The notes beneath the pieces are model-generated. The model made no database searches and was not told the origin of the DNA. It was given only the letters and a program-made list of their open reading frames with translations. From Cylindrotheca closterium (lineage: Eukaryota; Bacillariophyta; Bacillariophyceae; Bacillariales; Bacillariaceae): a stretch of DNA of 24,872 bases. This document shows, one piece after another, positions 1 to 10,100 of this stretch; within the stretch, counting starts at the first letter, position 1; every line of letters begins with the position of its first letter. The translations under genes and the position numbers were made by a program. The stretch lies in assembly GCA_933822405.4 (NCBI GenBank), contig CAKOGP040001702.1, positions 1 through 24,872 on the forward strand, in the 5' to 3' direction.

Positions 1-143
1 AGGAAGACGTCTGATTGGTTGTTATGATGAAAATGGTCATATATTAAAAATGGGCTAAGGTCGAAAGTTGGTGTTTTCACCATTTCTCCACCTTCCATTT
101 CGCCGTGACTGGCGGATGTTCTGTTAAAATGTTATTTATTATT

Positions 144-182
144 TGATCGATCGATTGATTCGATTCGAATCAAGATCGATCA
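144..182. repeat. Inverted repeat with hairpin potential
   Basis: The left arm is TGATCGATC then TTGATTCG with a two-base GA bulge between them. The three-base centre is ATT. The right arm is CGAATCAA then GATCGATCA. All 17 possible pairs are Watson-Crick. The site is about 380 bases upstream of the DCC-family start codon. A role in regulation is only a guess. Confidence 0.6.
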
Positions 183-365
183 TCAATCGAATTCAAGATC
201 GAATCCTTCGACTTCTGTCGCGGCAGGCGCGCAAGCAAAGCTTCCAACTTCAACCAATACGAAATTTTCGGGTGGACACGTCACCGGCCTGCGAGCCGTG
301 AGCCATTCAGGAATTCTGGGGAAGAAAACGCCGATCAGGCAAGAAATGCCAGAAGCAACACATCC

Positions 366-389
366 TTGTTGTTGTTGTTGTTGTTGTTG
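366..389. repeat. (TTG)8 microsatellite
   Basis: Eight exact TTG units followed by CTGC. It lies in presumed non-coding sequence upstream of the DCC-family gene. Open frames through it (poly-Cys on plus, poly-Gln on minus) are repeat artefacts. Confidence 0.8.
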
Positions 390-559
390 CTGCAAGAAGA
401 TTGAACTCTTCAACTACACAGCGATAGCACAACAGTTACTTCAAAAATACAAAACTCCACACAACCACCTTTGTCATCACTTCAGACTGATTGATTCGAT
501 TCTTCATTCATTCATTCATTCGACGGAAATTTCACGACCACCCTTTTTGTTCAGAAAAT

Positions 560-1366
560 ATGACCGGCATTTCCCATGTTTCCACTTTGATCCTGTGCGC
601 TTGCATTCTCGCATCCTTTCAACTATCGACTACCAATGCTTGGACAACCACCAGCAGCAGCAGCAGCAGCAGCAGCCATACTCTAATCTCGGCTAGACGG
701 CAGCAGCAGCAGCAGCATTCGACTCTATCATTGAATGTGGCGAGTCCCGACATGTCCTCCCTGTCTGGATCAGGGTCAGGCTCAGGTTCATCGGCATCGA
801 CTGCTTCCAAGTCCAAAACTAAAAGTAAAAGTAATTCTAGTTCCAAAGCTGACGCCGCCATTGTCGATTGGGACTGGGCCGCCGTCGCCAAGGACGTCTT
901 TCAGGAGGATTCGAGGCCCATTGTGTTATTTGATGGCGTCTGCAACCTTTGCAATGGCGGCGTCAACTTTGCCATTGACCACGACGAAGATGCCAAACTG
1001 CGATTTACCTCTCTACAAAGTAAAGTGGCCCAATCGTTATTGTTGAGAAGTGGAATGGATCCCAAGGAAGCCAACATTGTGTTGGTGACCAAAAATAAGG
1101 CCTATTTTTCGAGCGATGCCGTGTCCAGAATCTGTCTGCAATTGGATACTGACAGTCTCAAATTGGTGGGTAAAATGGGAATGGTCACACCCAATTGGAT
1201 CCGAGAGGCCTTGTACAAATACGTCTCTTCCAATCGATACTTTTTTGGAGAAAATGATCAATGTCGAATTGATTTTGATGGAACCTATACCAGTCGCTTT
1301 GTGTCGGATCCAATGACCGTCGGGGAATCATCGTCGTCTTCTTCTTCGTCTTCGCCTTCGAGTTAA
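560..1366 (+). CDS. DCC/DUF393 thiol-disulfide oxidoreductase-like protein, probably organelle-targeted
   Basis: A 268-residue protein. Residues about 117-235 match the DCC (DUF393) family, whose hallmark is DxxCxxC. Here it is D125-G-V-C128-N-L-C131, directly after a hydrophobic beta strand (PIVLF). The family is regarded as thioredoxin-like thiol-disulfide oxidoreductases; substrates are generally unknown. The start at 560 is chosen because the frame further upstream (to 491) has only a TTG start, while the ATG at 560 begins a signal-like stretch with a hydrophobic core (residues 7-20) and a plausible cleavage site TTNA|W at 27/28. An aromatic residue just after cleavage is typical of diatom plastid presequences, so plastid import is possible. 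Residues 31-100 are Ser/Gln/Lys-rich linker encoded partly by CAG repeats, and the tail is poly-Ser. AATAAA motifs lie at 1371 and 1414. Confidence 0.85.
   Translation: MTGISHVSTLILCACILASFQLSTTNAWTTTSSSSSSSSHTLISARRQQQQQHSTLSLNVASPDMSSLSGSGSGSGSSASTASKSKTKSKSNSSSKADAAIVDWDWAAVAKDVFQEDSRPIVLFDGVCNLCNGGVNFAIDHDEDAKLRFTSLQSKVAQSLLLRSGMDPKEANIVLVTKNKAYFSSDAVSRICLQLDTDSLKLVGKMGMVTPNWIREALYKYVSSNRYFFGENDQCRIDFDGTYTSRFVSDPMTVGESSSSSSSSSPSS
652..675 (+). repeat. (CAG)8 microsatellite inside the coding region
   Basis: Eight exact CAG units, read in the AGC frame as poly-Ser (residues about 32-39 of the DCC-family protein). A second tract, (CAG)5 at 701-715, is read as poly-Gln, so the same repeat is used in two frames within 50 bases. 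Both lie in the presumed post-signal linker rather than the catalytic domain. Confidence 0.85.
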
Positions 1367-1897
1367 TACGAATAAATGGGATGGCCTGAACATACAGTAG
1401 GATATCAGCATGGAATAAATGAATGAATCAATTCATCAACGATTCAATCGCGGAATATGATCTGAACTGTCTTGACCAAAGAATGATAGATTCATTGACA
1501 ATGCCTTTTCCAAGTCCATGCCGTATACCCCCACCCACCCACATATGAACATACACACATGAACATACACCACCACCACCACCATTATAAACAACTTGTT
1601 ACCATTATATTTTCACCATCGCCCTGAACGATTGTCGGCTTGCGTTTCACACTCGGTCGAAACGAATGCATTATGGATCAATCATGCCATGATATTATTA
1701 GGCTTTTATGTTGATGAGTCAGCCTTCATCTTCTGTTGAGTGACACTGTAGGTACTTCCTTACTTTCAAGACTTCACATATACGACTCAGCTTTTCTTAC
1801 TAGTTATTTACTTTCTCAAATTATGCATCTACTACGTTACAACACAAGGCCTACTGATGATGGTTTCATTTGGCTGGCCATCACAAGCACTAACTAA
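1367..1897. other. Intergenic region between convergent genes
   Basis: This stretch holds the two presumed 3' ends. AATAAA is at 1371-1376 and 1414-1419 on the plus strand. A short simple repeat of CCCA, ACATA and CAC units lies at about 1529-1584. No open frame with protein-like composition was found. Confidence 0.5.
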
Positions 1898-4800
1898 CTA
1901 TGGAAGTTCGGCCAAAGTCTTCTTCTTGGGTGGTTTGTCGTCTTCCTTGATTTCCGCCACTGAAGTCAAATACTCCTTGCAACAGGCATTCAGATTCTCA
2001 TTCTCCTTTACCATCTCTTCCATCTTGGAGACATCTGCGTCACTGAACTTTTTGCAAAAGGCATTGTGCTTTACTTGCAGGTCCTTGTATTCCAGGTTGC
2101 GATCGTCCAAACGCTTTCGCATTCCCTTCACTTCTACTTCCATGGAGCGAGATTCCTTGTTGGCGGTGGACAATTGGGATCGAAGACTCTGAACGGTGCT
2201 TTGCAAATCTTGATGTTCCCGTTCCAACTTGAACAGCTTGGCGGAAATGTCACGAAGCTTGACTTCCTTGGAGACTTGGGTTTTGTGAGCATCCTCGGCT
2301 TCTCGTTGCGCGAGTAGCAATTGAGATTCCATGCGTTCCAACTTGGCCATGGCTTGGTCGTGTCGCTCTTCCAACTTTTGAAGGTGTTCGCTTTCCGCTG
2401 CCTCTTGGCGCATCTCCAAATGAGTTGATATTCGGGAAATTACGGATTGTTGGTCATCACCACCACCATTATTATCTGCTGCTGCTGCTGTTGTTGTTGT
2501 TGTTGTCATTGGTAGCTTGTTGCTTCCGGCGGCACGGTTGCCGGATTGTTGCTGCTGCTGTTGCTGCTTCTTTGTTTTCTTGATGCCAAAGTTCCTCCAG
2601 AGGGCCACCAATTCGTTGCTAATTCCACGAGCAGGAGCAGTACTACTACTACTACTGTTATCATCATCGTCATCGTCATCCTCTTGTTGGGCTTGGATCA
2701 TCTTTTGTTCCATTGTTCTTGCTGCACCCTCGTGTTGTTCTCCATCATCGTCATCGACCACAATAATCTCAAAGGGCTTTTCTTCGGGGATGACCAATGT
2801 GTCACGTTGACGTTTGGCCAAATGGTGATTCTTCGCCTTGAGATCGCGGTTCTTGGCCTTGAGCTCACTGTTCTTACCCTTGAGGTTTTCCACGCGCTTG
2901 ATGACATTTTCATACTGCAATTGAATCGATTCGTATTCACCCAAAACGAGTTTCAAATCGCCCTCACGAGCGATGCGAGCCTCGGTGGCGGTAGCTGCCT
3001 TTTTGCGTTCCGAGGAAACTTGCTCTTCCAATGCTCGGACTTGTTTCCAGGCAGCATTTCGTTGCTTTTCCACAGTTTGAGTACTGCTGCTACTATTACT
3101 TTGAGTGCCTTGACCCTCGGCGCTCTCCTCGCCCTCCATGAGTGCTTGAAGCATCTGCACCTTCTCTGAAACTTCTTGATGCTCCGCTTCGAGTTCCTTG
3201 TACGCAGCAATGACTTCCTTTGTGTCACTGAGGTATTCCGCGCTCTTCGATTTCTCTTCGCTCAGGTTCTCATTCTCTTCCATTACTTGTCTCTCAAGGG
3301 TTGCGATTCGAGCTTCCGCGTTGTTGTACATTTCTCTGGAGCGGGATAAGTCATCGTTCTCCCATTGAAGGACGGTGATCTTGGCATGTGCATCCGCGTG
3401 CTCTTGTTGGAGTCTCATTAGCGAAACCATGCTGTTTTCCTTGGCATTTAGCTGACTCACGGTGCGATGGTATTCGTCCATTAGCTTCGCATAGTCTTCC
3501 TTGATGGTTTGAAGGACGGTGACGGTTTCTTGTTGCTTGGATATCTTGACGTGAGCTGCGTCCAATTGTTCCCTCAAAGTAGCATTCTCTTCACCAAAGT
3601 CTGCAAGTTTCATGGCAACCGCTTGGTGAAGGCTCTTGATCTTGTCAAAGGCACGCATATCTTTTGCACTGTGCTGCGAGCCATTTGTGGAAACAGCCGA
3701 AGATGCACCATGGGAGGAGGTACCGTCGTCCAAGAGTTTAGCATGTTGTGCTTGGAGATACACAAGGTTCTTGCTGACAGCCTTGAGCTTGTTTTGCATG
3801 TCTTGATAGTCCTTGCGGAGCTTTTGCGCTTCTTCTTCAGGGAGCATGGTTTCCTTCATTCTCTTATTCTCAGCTTCGAGGTCTCGAAGTCTGGTACTGT
3901 CGTCCGACCTTGACTTGTCGTCTTGTTGGTCCTGCAACTTCTTGTTTTCTTCTTCCAAGGAGTTCATTAGATCAAGTGTTTCTTGCAACTCAATGATCTG
4001 CGATTCCTTATCGTCCAATGAGTTTGTCAAGGTTGCAATTCGGACAAGATTCTCATTGTTTTCGTCTCTCAACTTCTCGTTTTCAGCTTCCATAGCCAGT
4101 TTCTGGGTCTTGGTAGGCTCTTTCTTCTCCCAAGGGCGATTCACGACAACAGAGGCTCGATTTTGTTCCTCTTGAGCATAGGCCAAGCGATCATTCTCTT
4201 CCGCGAGATCGTTCATCGCAGCAGAAAGTCGTTTGTTCTCTTCTTCGAGGTCTTGGAAACTAGACATTGTCTCCGCAGACTTGTTCTTGAGGGCCTCAAT
4301 AGTCTCCTTGCTCTTCTTGATTTCGTCCTTTAGCTCTTCTTGCGAAGCGGCTGTTTCCTTAGCCTTGTCAAGGTCCAGTTGTGTTTCCTCTGCAGTCGTC
4401 TTTGCTTCAGAGTACTTCCTTTCGAGATCCTTAGCGACTTCGCGAACTTCAGATATTTCATGCTCAAGGTTACGAGCATTGTCCTTCACTTCAATAATTT
4501 CATCTTGCAGCTCCTTGACGAGGTTGTTCAATAGACCATTCTTCTCTTCCAGCTCTCTGGCTTCTACCTTCAGACCGGAATTCTCCTCAGCAAGAACTCT
4601 GACATCGTCCATGTAGTCTGTATTCTGTTGCTCCAACTTCTCGATATGAGCGAGCTTCTCTTGAATATCGTCCTGCTGGGCCTCTTGTTGCTTGGCCTCG
4701 TCACTATCGTTCTCTACCTTGGGGGTCTCAATTGAACGAGAAGTCGATGGAATATTTTCTTTCTCTTTGGCTTCTTCTACCTCGGGGATATCAATGAAAC

Positions 4801-6280
4801 GAGAAGCAGATTTCTCTTCTTCTTCCACCTTGGGGGTTTCAAGTGAACGAGAAGTCGACACAAGGCGTTCTTTCTCTTCGTCGTCTTCTTCTACCGCAGC
4901 GGTCTCAATTGAACAAGGAGTCGATTGAAGATTTTCGTTCTCTTCCTTCAAAGCCTTGTTTTCTTTCTCCAGTTCTTCCACGCGAGCAATGACTGTACGC
5001 TCGAGCTCTTCATAATCTTGCTTCGACTGTTCGCCCTCGGATCTTTCATTGGAAAGTTGTTCCAACAGCTTGGCATTTTCAGAGTTCTCAAGCTGGAGTT
5101 TGTTGTTCTCCTCCTGAAGCTTGGCTTTGGCATTCTCCGTTTCTTCCAAAGCAGCAGCAAGATCCGCAATCTTGGTGATAGAGTTTTCTTGGCCTTCTTT
5201 CAAGAGAGAGTTATCATGCTCGAGTTCCTCAACCTTTGCAATTACTGTTCGTTCAAGCTCTTCGAAGTCTTTCTTCACAGCATTAGCTTGCTCAACTTCT
5301 GCTTCAAGCTTTTCCATCTTCAGCTCGAAATTTTGCTTCTCTCTCAGAAGGCGCTCGTTTTCGTCCTTCACCTCGATGAGATTCTCTTCCATGGCAAGGA
5401 GGTCGATTTGCAGGGCAGTAGCTGATTCCGTCACCTCTGACATTTTGGTGATGGATTCTTGGAGATCTTCATTCATTTTCTTGTTGGTGGATTCCAATTC
5501 TTCTACACGGTCCTTGGCCGCACGGTAGTCATCTGCCAATGTGGTGGGATCGGAGGGGTGAGAAGCTCCCTCTTCCGTGGTGCAGGAAGCAGTGGCCGAA
5601 CCTGGTGGATCGCTGTTTTCTTCTGCACCAGTGAGATCAATGATCTGTGGTTTGTTTCCAGAAATTCCATTATGGTCTCTTTCAAGTTCGTATCCCTTAA
5701 TCTTCGATTTAAGGTTGGTGATAGTACTCTGCATCGATGAAAGTTGAGCTTCGTAGGAAGTGTCAGGAAGCATAATCTCCTTGTGAGTCTGAGAATGTCG
5801 CAGTCGAGCTTCCATGAGATCCACTTGGTCCTCCAAAGCCTTGATCTGTGCTTCCTGGTCAGAAATGGTAGAGTTGGCAATCTTTTTGAGCTCGTCCAAC
5901 TGAACAGTGTGAAGCATGGAAGTCTTCAACTGCTTGTCAATCGCTTGGATCTTCTTTGCGATTTGATCCAAGTCTCCGTTTTCCACGTTTTCAGCGTTTC
6001 CATCGTTACCCGCTCCAACACTGTCGACAGAAATGCTTCGCAATGCTTCAACAATATCGCTAATGTCAAGAATCATCTTCTTTTGGGCAGACCCTTCTGT
6101 GCGCATTCGATCCAACCGCCCCTTGGCTTCCATGTATTTGGATCTCAGGGTCTGAATGCTTTTCTCTTGGTTGCAATACTTTTCATATAGCTCTCTGTTC
6201 TGTTCACCAAACTCAGGTTCCCGCATGGGTGACACCTCCGGTGCCACCTCCTGGTTGATGGCTATCGTTGTTGGCGCCAT
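1898..6280 (-). CDS. Giant coiled-coil protein with low-complexity insert
   Basis: A 1460-residue protein, uninterrupted over 4.4 kb. It is rich in Glu, Lys, Leu, Gln and Ala, with heptad-like spacing almost throughout, so long alpha-helical coiled coils are expected. There is no signal peptide, membrane segment, motor or enzyme motif that I can recognise. A disordered insert near residues 1180-1270 contains runs of Asp, Ser, Gln (about seven, near residue 1237), Thr, Ala and Asn. A further coiled coil and a Lys-rich tail (PPKKK) follow. An in-frame ATG exists 45 codons upstream (6415), but its context is weak (C at -3, T at +4). The ATG at 6280 has G at -3 and G at +4 and is preferred. It could be a structural, centrosomal, golgin-like or tethering protein; coiled-coil similarity alone cannot decide. 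Confidence 0.85.
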   Translation of the reverse strand: MAPTTIAINQEVAPEVSPMREPEFGEQNRELYEKYCNQEKSIQTLRSKYMEAKGRLDRMRTEGSAQKKMILDISDIVEALRSISVDSVGAGNDGNAENVENGDLDQIAKKIQAIDKQLKTSMLHTVQLDELKKIANSTISDQEAQIKALEDQVDLMEARLRHSQTHKEIMLPDTSYEAQLSSMQSTITNLKSKIKGYELERDHNGISGNKPQIIDLTGAEENSDPPGSATASCTTEEGASHPSDPTTLADDYRAAKDRVEELESTNKKMNEDLQESITKMSEVTESATALQIDLLAMEENLIEVKDENERLLREKQNFELKMEKLEAEVEQANAVKKDFEELERTVIAKVEELEHDNSLLKEGQENSITKIADLAAALEETENAKAKLQEENNKLQLENSENAKLLEQLSNERSEGEQSKQDYEELERTVIARVEELEKENKALKEENENLQSTPCSIETAAVEEDDEEKERLVSTSRSLETPKVEEEEKSASRFIDIPEVEEAKEKENIPSTSRSIETPKVENDSDEAKQQEAQQDDIQEKLAHIEKLEQQNTDYMDDVRVLAEENSGLKVEARELEEKNGLLNNLVKELQDEIIEVKDNARNLEHEISEVREVAKDLERKYSEAKTTAEETQLDLDKAKETAASQEELKDEIKKSKETIEALKNKSAETMSSFQDLEEENKRLSAAMNDLAEENDRLAYAQEEQNRASVVVNRPWEKKEPTKTQKLAMEAENEKLRDENNENLVRIATLTNSLDDKESQIIELQETLDLMNSLEEENKKLQDQQDDKSRSDDSTRLRDLEAENKRMKETMLPEEEAQKLRKDYQDMQNKLKAVSKNLVYLQAQHAKLLDDGTSSHGASSAVSTNGSQHSAKDMRAFDKIKSLHQAVAMKLADFGEENATLREQLDAAHVKISKQQETVTVLQTIKEDYAKLMDEYHRTVSQLNAKENSMVSLMRLQQEHADAHAKITVLQWENDDLSRSREMYNNAEARIATLERQVMEENENLSEEKSKSAEYLSDTKEVIAAYKELEAEHQEVSEKVQMLQALMEGEESAEGQGTQSNSSSSTQTVEKQRNAAWKQVRALEEQVSSERKKAATATEARIAREGDLKLVLGEYESIQLQYENVIKRVENLKGKNSELKAKNRDLKAKNHHLAKRQRDTLVIPEEKPFEIIVVDDDDGEQHEGAARTMEQKMIQAQQEDDDDDDDNSSSSSTAPARGISNELVALWRNFGIKKTKKQQQQQQQSGNRAAGSNKLPMTTTTTTAAAADNNGGGDDQQSVISRISTHLEMRQEAAESEHLQKLEERHDQAMAKLERMESQLLLAQREAEDAHKTQVSKEVKLRDISAKLFKLEREHQDLQSTVQSLRSQLSTANKESRSMEVEVKGMRKRLDDRNLEYKDLQVKHNAFCKKFSDADVSKMEEMVKENENLNACCKEYLTSVAEIKEDDKPPKKKTLAELP
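4710..4925 (-). repeat. Degenerate SRSxETPKVEE repeats in the giant coiled-coil gene
   Basis: Four imperfect copies of a short motif follow one another in the protein: SIETAAVEE, SLETPKVEE, FIDIPEVEE and SIETPKVEN. They are joined by acidic linkers, with copy starts 22, 16 and 21 residues apart. They interrupt the coiled coil with a Pro-containing, Ser/Thr-rich segment. Nearby, the phrase ELERTVIA(K/R)VEELE occurs twice (about 5220-5265 and 4968-5010), showing that the coiled coil also grew by internal duplication. Confidence 0.7.
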
Positions 6281-6561
6281 GGCCGTCGTTCTATATTGGA
6301 TTTTGGTATGTTGTGGTGGAAAATGTGGTGGAAATCTCAATTCAACGCATACTCGCAGTTGACACGTGCCACTAGCTGCACCAACGGAAATTGCGCGTGC
6401 GCATGCATGTGACATGCGCCAAACAGATTTTGAAAGAAATTTTCAGTGAACGAAATTTGAAAACCAAAAAAATTATGAAGTGAATGCTGTGACATTATTA
6501 TTATTGTTGACATCACATTCTTGCTTCAACACCTGAACACAATTGTCACTACTTGAGCAAC
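6281..6561. promoter_or_regulatory. Divergent intergenic promoter region
   Basis: These 281 bases separate two divergently transcribed start codons (6280 minus, 6562 plus), so they should contain both promoters and 5' UTRs. The stretch next to the plus-strand gene has an ATT repeat (about 6493-6507) followed by C/A-rich leader-like sequence. No specific factor site was assigned. Confidence 0.45.
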
Positions 6562-6855
6562 ATGGGAAAGTTTCTTCGAGACAGTGAGGGAAACATTGTT
6601 TCTGTCATGGGAGCTCCAGTCCTGCAAAAAGTAGTAGAACGTAAAACAAAGCCCTGTGAGCAATGCGGGTTTCACCAATGGTCTCGAGGGGATCATCTCT
6701 TCATTGTGCAATCATCAACTGGATTGATGCAATGGATATGTCCAGATTGTGCTATAAAAAGGGGGCTACCATCGGAATTTTATCACAGAAACGATCGAGT
6801 GACGGCGGGATGCACTTCGGGGCTGGATCTGATAGCACAAATGTGTCAGTTTTAA
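6562..6855 (+). CDS. Small zinc-ribbon-like protein, family unknown
   Basis: A 97-residue protein with two CxxC pairs, C32-E-Q-C35 and C60-P-D-C63, separated by 24 residues. This spacing suits a single zinc ribbon. The second pair is preceded by MQWI and followed by a basic stretch (AIKRG). There is no signal peptide or membrane segment. The frame opens slightly upstream only at a TTG, so the ATG with G at +4 is used. It lies between two long coiled-coil genes, divergent from one and convergent with the other, and is not predicted to be co-transcribed with either. I do not recognise a specific family. Nucleic-acid or protein binding through zinc is possible but unproven. Confidence 0.65.
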   Translation: MGKFLRDSEGNIVSVMGAPVLQKVVERKTKPCEQCGFHQWSRGDHLFIVQSSTGLMQWICPDCAIKRGLPSEFYHRNDRVTAGCTSGLDLIAQMCQF

Positions 6856-7140
6856 GCTGATGTTGAGAATGGTGTTTTGGGAGTATAGCAAAACATACCA
6901 CAACATGAAACTCCAATTCGAGCATTGGACGCGAAAAAACCAAAAAAAGCAAGACGAGGACTTTCCTGTATGCTCAAACTGAATGGGAAAAGGAATTCAA
7001 CGAATTTCGAATGAATCTAAGAGATTCTGATGCCCCGTCTAATGATTGTGTCCTTATGATGATTTCATTATGGTTCTATGAATGAATGATTCTATACGAA
7101 TGGTTCCCTGCGTTTGGAGATAATACAAAGAGTAAAAAAT
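6856..7140. other. Intergenic region between convergent genes
   Basis: The 285 bases between the stops of the zinc-ribbon-like gene and the second coiled-coil gene. They are A/T-rich with GAATGA-like simple repeats around 7005-7100 and presumably hold both 3' UTRs. No gene was seen. Confidence 0.45.
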
Positions 7141-10100
7141 CTAACAGTCCAAAGCGTCATCGCCAATACCAGCGATCATCTCTTCACAGAGTTCTTTCAG
7201 TTCCACATTTTCCTCCAACAACTTGAAGTTCTCGCCCTCGAGATACTGAACTTGTTGGGCCAAAGCATTGATCTTCTTCTCGTGCTCTGCCATTTTCAAT
7301 TTTGTTTCAGTAGCAGCTTGTTCAGAGATAATCTTCATCTCTTCCGTCGCTTTGGTAACTTTTGCCTCGGCGGCCTCCAACTTGGATTGCAGATCTCCAA
7401 CGTCATCTTCCAGCTTCTTGCACATTTTCACAGCCGCGTCATACTCGGCTTGTTTTTCATTGGCAGTGGCGGCCTCTTCTTCGGCAGATTCTAATTTTGC
7501 CTCCAAAGATCTCATTTGCACTCTCATTGTGGCTATTTGTACAAGGACATTTTCTCGCTCCCTCTTGGCATCCGAGGCTTCAGATTCGGCAGTTGCCAAC
7601 TTGGACTGCAGCTCTTTTGCATTTTCCTCCAGCAACTTGCTCAGTTCTATAGCATTTTCATAATCAGCTTGTTTCTTGTTGGCGACTGCAGCGTTTTCTT
7701 CTTCGGTGGCTCTCAACTTTGCGCCAACATCTGTGATTTGCAATTTAGCTTCCGCAATTGCTTCGTAAGCACGATTCTTCTCTTCGGTTGCCTTTGCGGC
7801 TTCCAATTCAACGGCTTTCAACTTGCATTGAAGCTCTTCTGATTCCTTCTCCAACTTTTTGCACATTGCCACAGCATCGTCAAAGTCAGCTTGACACTCG
7901 TTGGCGGCGGCAACTTCGCCTTCGGCACCTTTCAACTTTGCCTCGAGGTCTTTCATTTTCATTATCACTGCTTCAATTTCGTTCGTGACACGTTGCTTCT
8001 CGTCATGGGCAGTGGTTACTTCCAAATGGGCGGCTTCCAGTTTGATTTGAAGCTCTGCCATGTCACGCTCGAGCTTTTTGTTGTTTTCCACTGATTCGGA
8101 ATACTCAGCTTGTCGTTTGTTGGCAGCAGCAGCCTCCTTTTCAGCAGACATCAATTTCACTTCAAGATCTTCCATCTTTAATCTCACTTCCTCGATTTCA
8201 TCCGAGACACGGAACTTTTCTTCTTGTGCTTTTGAGTATTCAGATTGAGCACCCTTCAGCTTGGATTGAAGACGTTCCACATCCTTCTCCAGCTCCTTGG
8301 ACATTTGCACGGCGCGATTGTATTCCGTTTGTAGCTTCTCGGAGTTGGAAGTCTTTTCCTCTGCGGATTCCAACTTCTCTTCGAGGGCTCCAATGGTAGC
8401 AACTGCAGACTCGTAGCAATCGACCAAGATGTCGACTCCACCTGTCTTTCCAGCTTCTTCGAGAAGCTCCTCAACTCGTTCCTTGATAGATTCAGGATAT
8501 TCCTCTTCCAAGCGTTCAATCTTACTGGAAGCAGCTTTGTATCTGACGTTGAGAGCTGAAAACTCAAAGGCGGCAGTCTGAATTTCCTTTTCACGGATCT
8601 TAAGTTCGTCCCTGGCTGCTTGGAGGTCTTCACTGCACTGGTCGAGTTCATCCTGTAGTTCTTCGAGTCGGGCACATGTATTTTCATGCGATTCACGAGA
8701 CTCTTCGTACTTCTTGTTGACTTCCTTTAGTTGCTCCTTCAATTGAGCACACTCGGCTGAAAGCTGAGAAATGGTTTCAGAATCTTGGTCTTCTACTTTC
8801 TTTCCCCATTTGGAACCCCCCTTCCTGGCACTTGTCACCGTCTTGGCTCGTAATTCTCGTACTTGTGCTTCCAAAGACGCAATCTTGCTTTCCTTGTCTT
8901 CATTGAGGTCCACGAGCTCCTCGCATTCCGACCTTACCAGTTGCAAGGACTCGCTCGAAATGAGACTGGGTTGCTCCGGCATGGACTCATCAGGCAGACC
9001 CCCCTCATTCAGAATGACTTTTGTCGTCTCATCAGCCTCACCACCAAGTTCCAAGACAGAAGCATTTGCCTTTTTGAGATCTGTTTTCAAGTTGTCGATC
9101 TCCATTAAGAGCTCTGCTTTCAATATTGCCTTATCAAGAAGTTCTTTTTGAATCTTGTCTCTCGTTTTTTCCGCGTCTTGTTGCTCGTGGTTGGAACGCC
9201 AATACGTCAGCCATCCACCTTCTCCCCCAGCAGCAGTTACAGCAGTGTGTTCCTTATCCACATCGTTTCTGACTTCGTCGTCAGATGCACCATTGCTCCA
9301 TGGATCCAAACCAGGAGTGGCATCGCTGTCTTCCAGTTCTGCCCCATCGACCTCAATCATTAACGATGAGTTGGATCCTGATGGAGTTGCGTTTGTCTCT
9401 GGAGTAGTAGTCGAAACAGTGACTGCAGAGTTCTTTTTGTCTCTGAGCAGGTCCATAATATCAATGAGTTCGTCCATTTCGGCATCCGTGAGGGTGTCTC
9501 CCAGCCGATCCCGTGTGAGCAAATCAAGAGCAAGCTTCTCCATGGTAAACAATGGTTGACCAGTGCGTCGTTTTTCAAAGAGCTCCAATACAAATAAGAG
9601 ATCTTCATCTATCTGCTCTCCCTTGAGTTGCTGGGATCGCATGTCGGCCAAATCAATTTGGAGTCTCTTGTACAGCATGCGCTTCTCGACAAAGTCATCC
9701 AGATCATTGACTTCGGCATACAACTTTTCGCCAGAGGCATGTCGTTCCAGCAAGCTAAGCTCGTATACTTCTTCAGCACTCAAGGTACGTCCATTTAGAT
9801 TCTTTTCTTGAAGTTCCAAGCGGCAGAGGTGATACTCGTCCACCTTTTCTTGGTTTCGGAATTTCTCATTCAATTCTTGCAAACTGCGAGTAATTTCTTC
9901 TTCCTCGCTCGTTTCCAAATGGTGGTGGTGTCGGCCTGGGACTTCATCGTCTGGGACCTCGCCATCGTCTTCTTCTTCCAATACTCCTTCAAAGAAGGAG
10001 GATTTGTTAGACTTGCTTTTGGTGCTAAGAAAATGGACCCCCCAACTTTTGGAGTTTTCCTCTACAATTGTAGAAGTAGCAATAGTAGTGTCCATCATTT

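Larger units (their letters stand above)
1..559. other. Upstream non-coding region of the DCC-family gene
   Basis: I see no convincing gene here. Short open frames on both strands are made of the triplet repeat and its flanks and lack family resemblance. The region holds an imperfect inverted repeat (144-182), a (TTG)8 tract (366-389) and a run of ATTC repeats just before the start codon (about 505-521). It probably contains the promoter and 5' UTR of the following gene, but no TATA box or initiator could be assigned with confidence. Confidence 0.5.

Noticed and set aside
183..413. 76-codon minus-strand ORF with poly-Gln
   Set aside because: It is driven by the (TTG)8 tract, with no other support.
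491..559. N-terminal extension of the DCC-family protein
   Set aside because: It begins at TTG and is encoded by ATTC simple repeats; the ATG at 560 starts a good signal peptide.
6281..6415. 45-residue N-terminal extension of the giant coiled-coil protein
   Set aside because: The start context is weak and composition differs from the rest; the ATG at 6280 has strong context. It cannot be excluded without transcript data.
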